Assembly: GCA_028023455.1 (NCBI GenBank)
Contig: JAQFVV010006450.1
Location: 1,031,501 to 1,095,500 of the forward strand
Direction: 5' to 3'
DNA from: Epiperipatus broadwayi
Taxonomy: Eukaryota > Onychophora > Udeonychophora > Euonychophora > Peripatidae
DNA: 64,000 nt
Below are positions 1-9,445 of the stretch, one piece after another; position 1 is the stretch's first letter; every line of letters begins with the position of its first letter. The position numbers were made by a program, and so were the translations under genes. The notes beneath the pieces were generated by a model. It was not told where the DNA came from, searched no databases, and worked only from the letters and a program-made list of their open reading frames with translations.

Positions 1-556
1 AAAGTGGAAAGGATGGTGAAAGATGTGAATGGAGAATGAATGATAAGAGTGTGTTAGAAGAATCTAAAATAAAAGTAGAAGAAATCATGGAAGAGTTTGT
101 TGGAATGAATATAAGAACTGGTGTGATGAAGTAGAAAAAGTGGCAAATAGGATTTTAGGTGAGAATATTCAGAAGAATAAAAGAAATAGAAAAGTGGGAA
201 TCAGTAAAAGTGTAAAAGAGAAGAGAAAAGTATACAGAGAATGTAAATATGCTATTAACAACAAAGAAAGTGGAAAAGATGTTAATATCAAATGAGAAAA
301 ATATTTTTAAAAAAAGAAGAAGTTGGCTAAAATAGATAATTATAATGAGAGAATGAAATTAATTAGTAAATTATTGGAGGATATTAATAAAAGTGAAAGA
401 GATGGGAGTAAAAAATTTTGGAAATATTTTTAAAAAAGGAATGTAGAGGAGAGAGAAATAGTATTATTAGAAGATGAGAGAAAATGTGTAGCTTTAGAGT
501 AGAATTTGAGACAATCTTAAATAAATATGTAATGGATAGAGAAAAGATGTTATTAT

Positions 557-1354
557 ATGAAGGGCAGAGCAATAACAAACATAAAAGCATATAGTAGTGA
601 AAATATTAGATTTATAGGTAATGAATTGAATGAGGTAGGGACAAAATTGAAAAGTGGAAAGGCAAGAGGTTTAGAAGGATGGTCAGCAGAGATAATGCTG
701 AATTTAGAAAATAGGACAAAATTAAATCTATTATCATATTTTAATAACATAGCACAAAAGAGAGAATTTTCAGATAGCTGGAATAATATAAGAGTAAGAC
801 TACTATTTAAAGTAAAAGATAAGGATCATCGAAAGTTAAACAATTATAGGCCATATATAAAGTTTTTGCATATATGGTGATGGGAAGGGTGGCAAAATGG
901 ATGGAAGAAAATAATGCAGTGGAAGAAATGCCAGGAGGCTTTCAATCAGATAGGTGTATAGGAGACATTTTATTTATAGTCACACAACTTCTAGATATGA
1001 CTAGGGCAAAGTGGATGGAAGAAAATAATACATAGGGAGAAATGCAAGGATGTTTTTAATCAGATAGGTGTATAGGAGACAGTTTATTTATAGTCACACA
1101 ACTTATAGATATGAGTAGGGATAGAAGTAAACAGTTATATATGCTCTTTATAGATATAGTGAAGGCATATGATAGAGTAAATAGAAATAGATTTTGGGTA
1201 AGTTTAGTAAATTTGGGAATAAATAAAGCTTTAATGGATCTTATTAAGAGATTGTGTGAAAATAATTACTATATGTATCAATTAGGAAATCTAGAATCAG
1301 AGAGTTAAAAGTGGGGAGGAACTAAGGCAAGGATGCCCTATGTCACCTATTTTG
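557..1354 (+). pseudogene. LINE reverse transcriptase relic, N-terminal half
   Basis: Two open segments (557-880 and 1111-1308) carry the RT fingers and palm. The first ends with LNNYRP followed by a degraded region; the second has the palm motif FIDIVKAYDRVNR with the first catalytic Asp position (D in IDIVKAYD), then a helix like those after RT motif A. GCPMSPILF follows in a shifted frame at about 1331-1354, just before foreign DNA starts. Between the two segments, the stretch containing KWMEENN and the GDILF-like words is duplicated in tandem (892-1005 and 1006-1119). Frameshifts and in-frame stops rule out function. The relic is diverged enough that it is an old insertion. Confidence 0.8.
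892..1119 (+). repeat. Diverged tandem duplication of ~114 bp inside the LINE RT
   Basis: The block starting GCAAAATGGATGGAAG at 892 recurs at 1006 as GCAAAGTGGATGGAAG. Both copies share TCAGATAGGTGTATAGGAGA and the words for a TQLLDM-like peptide. The copies differ at many positions, so the duplication is old. Confidence 0.8.
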
Positions 1355-2308
1355 TTTTTGTAATACCCGTGTTTTTGCGTTTTTTATGTGTTTTGGTTTG
1401 TGTTTGTTTCTTTTTTTTTCTATTTCCTATTTTATTAGATATCAAGAAATTTAAATTATTAATAACTTATTTTGCTTGAAATCTTTTTTTCTTTTCAAAA
1501 ATATAACTTATATTAGCAGCTAAGGAATGGCCGAAGCTATATTTAGAATAAATAACTACTTATACTAATGAGTAAATAATAATAATAGATTTATACTTAC
1601 ATATAAAAATATCACAGTAAATATTAAAATTTTAAACTTTTAAAATGTATTTTGTTAGGTATAAAGAAATAAATAATTTAGATTTTTAAAATAAATAACG
1701 AAGATTTTATTGATTTTATAAAGTGAAAATAATATTTTTAATTATAATGTATAATCTTTTTGTTTTGATTGCGATCCTCATTTTTTTAATATAGAAACAA
1801 AATGTGAAATTTAAAATTTATTTCAGTAGTAAAAATCAGTTGTCAACAGAAAACATTAACAAGAAGATGAAATTGGCATAGTTGTGTAAATGGGATGGAG
1901 GAATATGGGAAAAATTAGAGTGGGGAATGGAAAATAAAGTGGTAAAAGTTTTCTGGGCATAATTGCTGAGAGATTTTGCTTATTCAAGAAGAAGCTATCA
2001 TCACATACAAATCTGATTCTTACAGTTTAAAAGAAAAATTGAAAATAGGATAATGATTAAAATAGTATGAAAAAATTCAAATTAAATACTGTAGTTAGTA
2101 AAAAAAAAGTAAAAAAAGGTTGTCTTGTAATTTTTTCAAATATTTGATATTTTTTATTAGTCATACTTTTTTTTTTTTAATGGAATTTTAAAGTAATTTT
2201 TCTTGTTGTTTGCTTTATGCGAATTTGAAAATTAAGCCTTTCCATTTTTCAAGGTAAGTTAAGTTTATTTTTGTGCGATTTTTTAATGCGGGTTTTTGTG
2301 GAACTATT
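1355..2308. mobile_element. Non-LINE insertion splitting LINE family 1
   Basis: LINE coding sequence stops after the SPILF motif near 1354 and resumes at about 2310 with the next part of the RT, so roughly 950 bp is inserted. The insert has both ends reading GTAATA in inverted orientation (GTAATACCCGTG at the left; reverse of the right end GTAATAGTTCCAC), each next to a TA, which would fit a TA-targeting DNA element. The inverted match is short and weak, so the class is uncertain. The interior is AT-rich and holds a fragment of LINE 1 tail at 1895-2015. Confidence 0.5.
1895..2015 (+). repeat. LINE family 1 3'-tail fragment within the insertion
   Basis: The words GTGGGGAATGGAAAATAAAG, TTCTGGGCATAATTGCTGAG and AAGAAGCTAT match the LINE tail at 3765-3960 and the reverse complement of 52420-52510. 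It is a third copy of the same 3' untranslated region, here inside the interrupting DNA. Confidence 0.7.
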
Positions 2309-2309
2309 A

Positions 2310-3297
2310 CACAAAAAAAGATGTATTTGAGAGAAATGGAGAGAGAGAGCAATAGAAAAACTAGGAAAAGGGATAGAAATTCCATTAGTAGATGGCAAGG
2401 TAGGTAATGTATATATTATCAGATCTTTTATTTGCTAGTTATATTGTGCACAGACAGTAGGGGAAATATGGAAGTTGTGTGGATGTTTGCAATGGTGAGT
2501 AAAGAGATGGGGATTAAATTTAGTGAAACAAAATCAAAAATAATGATGATAAATGCTGGGGAAAGAGAAGAGAAATAATTTTTATTGGAGGATATAAAGT
2601 TAAATATGATGACTATGTATAACTATTTGGGAAATGTCTTAAATAATCAGAAAAATTGCTTGGATGAATGGGAGAAAAAATTGATAAATGAAGCGAAGAA
2701 AAAAAAGAGATTGATAAAGAAATTAACAGTGTTTTCATATAATAAATATGATGTAACCACAATTGTATGGGAGTTAGCAGTAGCAGAGTTAACTTATGGT
2801 AATGATGAGCTGTGTGTTAGAAAAGAGGTGTTACATTACTTAGAAAAAGTACAAAGAGAAGTAGGAAGACATGCAGTAGATGCAGATGTGTGGTAAGCAA
2901 AGGAGGCAATTCAAGGAGAAATGGGATAGCCCAAGTTTTTATATGAGAGATGCAAAAAGCAAAATGAAAATGTTTGATAGATTGCAGTTTATGGATAATA
3001 AAATAATAGCCAAAATAGTATTTAATTGGGTTATGAGTAAAGGGCAGGCAACAAGATGGATGAGAAAAGTGGTATGGTATGCAGAAGATTTGGATAAAGA
3101 ATTTATGTTTAGTATACTTATACAAAAGGTGGGATGATTGTGTTAGGAGAATTGTTGAGTGTAATAGTTGCAAGGAATGGGATAGAAGAATAGATGCATT
3201 AATAAAGAATAGGGAGTTGGAAAGATGGAGAACTAGTATGGAGAATAAAAAGAGTTTAAATATATATACACTGTATAGAAGTAAACAGAATATTTGA
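2310..3297 (+). pseudogene. LINE reverse transcriptase relic, C-terminal half
   Basis: After the insertion, the reading resumes with LGKGIEIPLVDGKVGN-like residues, then a decayed FADD region around 2440-2470, then EMGIKFSETKSKIMMINAGE, the segment that follows the RT active site in LINEs. The longest open piece (2585-2896) starts just before MMTMYNYLGNVLNN, the YLG motif of the thumb, and continues into a helical K-rich region. A further piece (2880-3137) continues in another frame (QRRQFKEKWDSPSFYMRDAKSKM). Frames change at about 2890 and 3130. The opposite-strand open frame of 161 codons over 2817-3302 is a shadow of this coding bias. Confidence 0.75.
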
Positions 3298-3398
3298 TGC
3301 ATTAATAAAGAATAGGGAGTTGGAAAGATGGAGAACTAGTATGGAGAATAAAAAGAGTTTAAATATATATACACTGTATAGAAGTAAACAGAATATTT
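3193..3398 (+). repeat. Perfect 103 bp tandem duplication in the LINE relic
   Basis: The unit beginning GATGCATTAATAAAG at 3193 repeats at 3296 with no difference that I can see, and the third GATGC starts at 3399. The surrounding LINE is badly decayed, so the exact identity means the duplication happened recently, or is an assembly error. Confidence 0.9.
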
Positions 3399-3429
3399 GA
3401 TGCAAGTTAATTTATGATAATAGCAAGGA

Positions 3430-3724
3430 AAATAGTTTACTGTTTAAGGCTTGAACAGGATCATTAGCAACAAGGGAATATACACATAAATGGGAAAATG
3501 TGGGTGATTTAGTCTGCAAGTTGTGTAGGGAAGACATAGAGAGTATTAGGCATCTGTTAATTGAATGTGAATGCTTGCAAGCAGAAAGAGTACAAATGAT
3601 GAAGTTGGTGAGAGTAAATATAGTGATTATACAGAAAGTGGGTTATTGGGTTTTTATGCTGGGTTTGGAAAATAAGGGAGATTTAGATATAAAAGCCATA
3701 GAGTTGACAAAGACAATGATGTGA
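3430..3724 (+). pseudogene. LINE family 1 C-terminal zinc-knuckle region
   Basis: The open segment from 3500 reads CKLCREDIESIRHLLIECEC: the arrangement C-x2-C-x8-H-x4-C seen at the C-terminus of many LINE ORF2 proteins, where it is thought to bind nucleic acid. It is preceded by a conserved WENVG-like segment and followed by VIIQKVGYWVFMLGLEN, which recurs in the second copy at 52503-52691 (minus). The frame closes at 3722. The conserved motif makes this one of the best preserved parts of the element, but it is cut off from the RT by frameshifts. Confidence 0.75.
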
Positions 3725-3985
3725 TAATAGAATGGAGCAGAATAGGGAACAATATGAATAAAACTTAGGGTGGAGAATGAAAGGGGAAGGGAAGGTGGCT
3801 ACCAGTTTTTTCTGGGCACTGTATCTGAGAGATTCCTAACTCCAATAAAGGAGAAGCCACAGTGGAAGGTAAGGTGGCTAACAGGTTTCTCTGAGCATAG
3901 TGGGTGAAATATTTCTGATTCTGAGAAAGGAGAAGCTATAGTGCATCGCATCACATTATAATGTTTTAATATAAACATTGAGGAC
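3725..3985 (+). repeat. LINE family 1 3' tail with duplicated ~78 bp module
   Basis: Two imperfect copies of one module follow the stop: GTGGCTACCAG at about 3794 and GTGGCTAACAG at about 3872, each continuing through a TCTG-GCA word and ending in AAAGGAGAAGC. The single-module versions at 1895 and 52430 (minus) suggest that this is the 3' untranslated region of the LINE. Confidence 0.65.
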
Positions 3986-5039
3986 TCATTAGGCAATACA
4001 GGTAAATTATCATTAATCTGAAATCTTTGTTTCCTGGATTTTTTTTTTTTTTTTTTTTGGGGGGGGGGGTGATAATAATCTATTCTTTCTTATTGTAAGT
4101 TCAAAATCTGTTAGAAATTTAAATAAACATTAATTTTAATGTTTTTACTTTATTCATTTTGAAATACCAATAATAATATAATATTTTAAAATACAGAAAA
4201 TGCTTATATCAGTATAAAATTTTTGAGGGTCATAATTAAAGTGTAAAGCAATGCTTAGCAATTTTGGTTAAATAACAATCTATATATATATACAGTATAT
4301 TGAAAGTTAAAGCCTGTTAATCATATATATTATTTTGAGTGTTTATTAGTAATATTTGATAAAACCTTTATTAGAAAATATATACTCATATTGCCTTAAT
4401 TGCTGAATAATATAATAAGAGACTGTCATCATAAGAATTAATGTTTGCTTTTTATTTGTATTTGGAAGAACATCTGCAGTATCATTTCTAGCATTGGCCA
4501 ATCAGCTCCAATAATTTGTTTCAGTGTTTTATAATTAGTTTCTTTGTTTTTTCTTTTTGCAAAATAAAGAAGATTAATTGCTCATATATTATCTTTTATT
4601 ACAGATCTTGTGAAATAAAATGTTTAATATTTTGATATATTGGAAATTTAATTTTCAATATTCACTTTCAATTACATTTAATTTGGGTAGTATCTAATGA
4701 ACTACTGTAATTAAAAATTCTTTCTATAAAAATGAAATAAATCCTGACTTCTATTATTAAAATGAAATATGTATTTAAATCACTATATCCTCTTTATTAA
4801 TCTTCAGCTACTTTTTAATTTTCATTGTTTCAAAATATATTTAACTTAGCTTCTATTAACAATGAATATTAATTCCAAGCTTTTCTTTTTTAGTATTGCT
4901 GAATAAAAAAATTTATTGCAAACATTTTGTATCTTTACTTTTTGTTTTGGCATTTCCAATTAAAAATATGTTATATATCTAAAAATTATGAAGGACAGAC
5001 ATATTTCAGACAAGAATTATTATTTTATAATATGATGAG
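3986..5039. other. AT-rich spacer with T20-G11 run
   Basis: No coding or structured repeat is recognisable. A run of about 20 T followed by 11 G lies at 4039-4069 and short (TA)n occurs near 4281. Such a T/G homopolymer junction also appears at 7661-7681 (T then G) and 23568-23577 (G only). Confidence 0.6.
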
Positions 5040-5713
5040 ATACAACATTATCAGTTCCCACAATATGAGTGGTCTCAGGTTCAATTGAACCAACTCCTTC
5101 CTAAATTCATCATAAATAATCCCAACCTTATTTACACATGATATGTAGATGATGTATATGTGGTCCAGAATTAATCAATGAAATCAAAACAGATCTGGAG
5201 GCAAAAATCTACATTATTATGGACTATAGAATGGGAAGTTTCCCAAAGGGAGTTAAAATGCTTAGATATCCAACTCCAGAGAGATAATTTTCAGCTAAAC
5301 TATTAGATGTGCCTTAAATCTTTAGAAATCAGAGGTCTTACTCATCCCAAATCTATTTCTCCTCAATATACCAATCTAGCATTGTTTTTTTGTTTTTTTT
5401 TTACAGAAACTACCACCTATGCAAGTTTGAAGCTGCTTGAAATACTAACATTGAGTAATACCTTAAAAAACTAACTGGTGTAGGCTACAAATATAATGAC
5501 CTCACATGAAAAGTCAAACTATTTTATAACAAGATAAAATCAAGCCTACCCAATGATGACATTTTGGATCATGCTTCCATGTATCCATAGAGAAAAACAT
5601 CAATAAAGCTTGTTCACAAACACATCAAGTAAGCTACCATACTACCCCCATTTAAGAGATTATTAAATAATTCTAAGGACAGACTCCACATAGAACAAAC
5701 TTCACACACATTG
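5040..5713 (+). pseudogene. Penelope-like element relic, reverse transcriptase part
   Basis: Codons at 5142-5162 spell YVDDVYV, the RT catalytic motif in the form used by Penelope-like elements; the codon just before is TGA where PLEs usually have Arg. Further on, the frame at about 5263-5300 reads LDIQLQRDNFQLN, matching the PLE segment after the thumb. A T-rich tract (5385-5403) and several stops follow. Near 5680-5713 the residues KDRLHIEQTSHT line up with KDHIDRSLTPHV of the intact PLE frame at 44375-44896, just before the GIY-YIG domain. There the relic is cut by the Tigger-like element and continues at 6853. Upstream RT motifs are not recognisable. Confidence 0.75.
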
Positions 5714-5715
5714 TA

Positions 5716-6852
5716 CACCTGGGTCTCTTTTTATGCGATAGATAGGTTCCTCAGAAAACATGCAAAAATAGACGTAACTTACATTGAAAAAGGTGGAATG
5801 CAGTCTGTGATTTTTCAAAATTCGCGTAAAAGCAAAGCACCAACGTAAAATTACTTTAAAATTCGCGCAAAAAAAAAAATAAGGAAATAAAATATGACTA
5901 ATAAAAAATTTCAAATTTTAAAAAAATTGATACAAGACAAACTTTTTTTAACTATAATATTTAATTTTATTCAAAATAATATATTTTATGCATAATTTAC
6001 AGTACAGTAATTTACATTTTTTTATACACGTTTTAATTATTAATGCTATTTGCTGATAAACAGGTTCGTTTGCAAACTGGTATAGATTCTTCACAAGAGG
6101 AACTATTACTAGCACCAACTTCACTCTCATGTTGTTGTTTTAATGATTTTCTAGTGACAACATAATTAGTAATTAATCTTTGAGACGACGATTTTATTAA
6201 TTGTTTATGAAGCTCGAGATATCCAGACATACAACCATTTAGCTCTCGTTATCATGTTTGTGATTAGTGTTATTAGTAAGAAAATAATTTGCCAACTGAT
6301 TAGAAAGTTGAAGACCTTCTTGAATCATTTTGGAAGTGAAAGGAACAGGTTCCACTTCTGTTTCATTATCTTTTTCTACATTTTCTTCTGTATCTAAACT
6401 TTTATTTTTGTCTTTAATTTTTTAATTTTCAATTCCATTTAAAAATCAAATTTCGTTTCACTGCTATTACTCACCTTTTAAAAATAAACTTGTGGACACT
6501 AAATGATTAAAACTGATTAAACGTTCTTTTTTAAAAAGCAAAAACAGAATGTGATTTAAAATGCAAAATTAACAAGCACAATGTTTGAACAAATTTACAT
6601 TATAATCTTGTAAAATTTAATGTGTGTATACATAAAATGTGGAAATCATGATTTTAATTTTATTACTGCATAAAATCTTACTATTATAAAGCACTGAAAA
6701 TATTGAAATTACTAAGATGAAAGTCGAATTCCAATAATGTGCTATTACTTTCAATATAACGTAAGTGCGTGAAAGTTTGACTTCCAGTGAAACATGAATC
6801 TTGTAACTTCAAAATCATGTTAAATAAGTCCGAGTAAAAAGAGACCCAGGTG
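5716..6852 (-). mobile_element. Tigger/pogo-like DNA transposon, internally deleted
   Basis: The ends are perfect 18 bp inverted repeats, CACCTGGGTCTCTTTTTA at 5716-5733 and its reverse complement at 6835-6852, each flanked outside by TA (5714-5715, 6853-6854), the target duplication of the Tc1/mariner-pogo group. The subterminal left end (ATGCGATAG, GGTTCCTCAG, AATTCGCG words) resembles Tigger-type ends. It sits exactly inside the PLE relic, between its RT part and GIY-YIG part. Length 1,137 bp is well below a full Tigger (about 2.4 kb), so this is a deletion derivative that keeps only the 3' part of the transposase gene on the minus strand. Confidence 0.85.
5948..6460 (-). pseudogene. C-terminal remnant of a pogo/Tigger-like transposase
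   Basis: On the minus strand, decayed frames read NETEVEPVPFTSKMIQEGLQLSNQ near 6365-6300 and then, from 6230, MSGYLELHKQLIKSSSQRLITNYVVTRKS. This Ser/Glu-rich linker followed by a helical tail resembles the C-terminal part, after the DDE domain, of Tigger/CENP-B-type transposases. No DDE catalytic triad or helix-turn-helix DNA-binding domain is present in this short copy. The stop pattern rules out function. The assignment rests on the TIR structure plus this resemblance. Confidence 0.55.
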
Positions 6853-7170
6853 TATATAAAAATATATGCCCCAAAACAGGGTGCAATGCAATATATTATG
6901 GTGAATCGCATGCTTGCCTCTCTACTCAGATTTCTCAGCACATTTACATCTTTACAGATGAGCCACAGATAATCCAGAACATAAGTTGATCTTCCTTAAG
7001 CACCAAAACACTAAGGACCTTACATTTGAGCCCATCTCTGCCAACATGACATGCATCGAGTGAAATGACTCTAAGTGGAAGATCAAAGAAGCATGGCATA
7101 TAGTTAACAACATCATACATAAGAAGGAACCCTATTTTCCCCTTTCTAAGAAATGGGCATTTCTGATTTA
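6853..7170 (+). pseudogene. Penelope-like element relic, GIY-YIG endonuclease part
   Basis: Reading across one or two frame changes, this stretch gives NICPKTGCNAIYYGES (about 6864-6909), then STQISQHIYIF, then after a stop FLKHQN, and at 7080-7160 KWKIKEAWHI and SKKWA. Each piece aligns in order with the frame at 44375-44896: CPQAGCHATYYGET, TRLAQHRYTF, FFEHSK, RKIKEAFYI and SKKWAT. This is the GIY-YIG endonuclease of canonical PLEs, including the paired Cys, the YYG motif and the catalytic Glu of KIKEA. It continues the RT relic that ends at 5713; the Tigger-like element separates them. An opposite-strand open frame at 6944-7213 is a shadow. Confidence 0.8.
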
Positions 7171-7214
7171 CATACATTTTGAATCTATTGCATATATATA
7201 TATAATTATTCACA

Positions 7215-7265
7215 TATCAAGGGTATGACTATGAGGGTTAACGCCCTCGAAAGTTCTTAGCTTCA
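7215..7265 (+). ncRNA. PLE 3' hairpin, possible degenerate hammerhead-like fold
   Basis: About 60 bp after the GIY-YIG relic, GAGGG (7233-7237) can pair with CCCTC (7244-7248), followed at once by GAAAG. The segment before it, TATGACTAT, matches TATGAGTAT at the same place in the PLE copies at 43.8 and 44.96 kb, where the hairpin also ends in GAAA. The GAAA after a stem fits a hammerhead stem II, but the CUGANGA side is missing. Function unknown. Confidence 0.45.
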
Positions 7266-7299
7266 ATAATAATCTTCGTGCAAATATAGCTTTTCTTAT

Positions 7300-8950
7300 G
7301 AGAGCATGTCAATGCATATATTTATAATTTATAGATATTCTTGTATGTTCATTAGACTGGAACTATCTTATAGGTGATTACAGCTGTTTATATTTTATTT
7401 TTTAAATAGTTACTAATATAGTCTTGATTTATGTCAGATATTAAATGCCTAAAAATATATAGAAGTGACATCCTTACTGAAAGTTTAAAATGCATTGCGC
7501 TATGAAACAATTTTGAACATTCAAGAAAAATATTATATTTCATAAAAATTTTGATTTCTTTCAACATTGATGGCTGCTTTTCCCATTTATATATATTAGA
7601 CAATATAAATTAATTAATTTTATTTTTATATCACATTAATTCAAAAAAAAATTGTATGTTTGTTTTTTTCGGGGGGGGGGGCGGCTATGCTACATTCAAG
7701 CACTTTAGGGACTTATTGTTTATTTAATAAATTTAATATATAAAGTTTGGGCTATTGTAGAATTTTTAGTTCTAAGTTCACTACTTAACCTCTGCATCAA
7801 ATCATGCTAATTCTTATACAATTGGGTATGAATTATTTGAATATCAGTTATTCAAATACCATCTTGTATATTCCTGAAGGTTTGTGGTGATGGAATTTTA
7901 GTTGTATTTATATATTTTTACTATTTCCATCATCTAATATAAGTATTTTAAATAAAGTTAAATTTTTCTAAAGATATTCAGTCTTTATATTAGATGAAAG
8001 AAATAGTCCAATATATAAATATAATCATTTTGTATACTTTAAAATATTACAATACAGGTAGACTAGCGTTTATCTGACATTTATGAAGTTTTCAGATCAA
8101 TCCAAATCCTGCTGCCAAATATTTAAGCAAATATTAATTTTATAATCTATAGTCTATACATATTGAATTTTTTTACTATATTAATAACATATAACATCTA
8201 AAATATAGAGTATGTATGTTTATATTTATATCAGCACAAAATATTTATATACATTGTGTAGTAGTAATTAAACCAATAATAAATCAAACTATTTGTAATT
8301 TTTTCTAAGTAATAAGTTTTTGAATTAGTAGTACTCGGATTAATAATAATCTAACTCCTCTGTGAATTGTATTTTTAATCATTTATTGATTTGATAATAG
8401 ATTAGTCATAAGAAGAATAATTTTGTTGTTAAAACAAATTGGCACAATATTTTAGAAAGTTTGAAAATGTTTCTTTTTTTTTAGTAAGTAAAAAGATAAA
8501 AGACAATCTTTCTGGTCAAGAAGTTGTTTTTTTTTTTTAAAAAAAAAAAAGTTTGTTGATTGCACTTTTATTATTCAATAATTACAATGCCTTTCTTTAG
8601 TGAATGCATCGGTGTAGTGCAGATTTGAGGGTTAAAATTTCTTGTACTATAATTATCTAACACTGACAGTCGATCATAATATATATCTTTTATAAATGAT
8701 AAATCATTTCATTATTAGATTAGAACAGTCTTTTATTTTTTTTAAAGTGAAATAATGGATAAGTAATGTTTTTTTTTATAAAATTATTATTTATAATTTT
8801 AATATATATATATATAGTAGTCTTCTATTTATTATTTTCATATACATGATTGTGTTATTTTCATGATTTCAGTTCTCTTCGATTCAAAAAAATATAAAAA
8901 AATTAAATAATTTATTATAGATAATTTTTGTGTCTTTTAATTTTTAATTT
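7300..8950. other. AT-rich spacer, no gene seen
   Basis: Short open frames are AT-composition artefacts. The only landmarks are a T run joined to about 10 G near 7661-7681, a T-run/A-run inversion at about 8525-8552, and (TA)n near 8803-8815. Confidence 0.6.
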
Positions 8951-8974
8951 ATCATGTATACTGTATATAATGTA

Positions 8975-9165
8975 TATCATCAGCAGCAACCATTATCAAT
9001 CTACTCCAGGATGAAGGTCTCTCCAAGTTCAGTCCATCTTCTCCAATCTTTAGCTTCTCTTCTCCATATCACCCCTGCACACTTTCTTATTTCATCCACC
9101 TATCTCACATGTGGTCTCTTTCTAGGCCTTTTACAATCTCTTGGAAACCAGTTTAAGATATATAT
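8975..9165 (-). mobile_element. RTE-like LINE 3' end, copy 1
   Basis: On the minus strand this is the last part of an ORF2 in the same family as 50749-50988, followed by its 3' tail, with shared words CTCCAGGATGAAG, ATCACCCCTGCACACTTTCTT and CACATGTGGTCTC. An ATCATCAGCAGC tail closes the 3' end. It is 5'-truncated at about 9165, where (TA)n begins. The plus-strand open frame here is a shadow. Confidence 0.7.
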
Positions 9166-9202
9166 ATATATACATCTATATGTGTGTTGTCTAAAATGCA
9201 TA

Positions 9203-9445
9203 TTCATTGTCATTATTTTCAACCATTATTGATATACTACAGTATGAAAATTTCCCCAAATTTAGTCCACTTTTTCCATCTATAGCATTTTTTCTCCACA
9301 TTACTCCAACAAAGTTTTTTATTTCATTCATCTATCTTTCTTGGGATCTCATTCTCCATTTTGTAAATCTTTTGGGATTAAGTTTAAAATTTCAATTGTC
9401 CATCAATAACCTTTCTCCCAAAAATATGACTCACATATTAAATAT
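9203..9445 (-). mobile_element. RTE-like LINE 3' end, copy 2 (more diverged)
   Basis: Starts with CATTGTCATTATTTTCAACC and continues through diverged versions of the same words as copy 1 (CTACAGTATGAAAATTTCCC, CCACATTACTCCAACAAAG, TTTCAATTGTCCATC). It lies only about 40 bp from copy 1 in the same orientation and extends further 5' in ORF2. Confidence 0.65.

Larger units (their letters stand above)
1..3985 (+). mobile_element. Decayed non-LTR retrotransposon (LINE family 1), 5'-truncated and interrupted
   Basis: The stretch reads, through many stops and frameshifts, as one LINE ORF2-like protein. In order it shows a linker rich in K/E, the RT entry region (GKARGLEGWSAE, LNNYRP), the RT palm motif (IDIVKAYDRV), GCPMSP, then after an insertion the segments EIPLVDGKVG and MGIKFSETKSKIM, the YLGN motif, and a C-terminal CxxC-x8-H-x4-C knuckle. 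A tail of about 250 bp follows the last coding residues. The 5' end lies outside the window and no endonuclease domain is visible. A second copy of the 3' end is at 52395-52815 on the other strand. The order of RT then C-terminal zinc knuckle is typical of LINEs; I cannot assign the clade. It is not functional. Confidence 0.85.

Noticed and set aside
2817-3302. 161-codon open frame on the minus strand
   Set aside because: It lies opposite the LINE coding relic and reads as a low-complexity L/F/H/S-rich sequence. It is a shadow.
6944-7213. 89-codon minus-strand frame
   Set aside because: The plus strand aligns with the GIY-YIG domain of the PLE at 44 kb, so the minus frame is a shadow.
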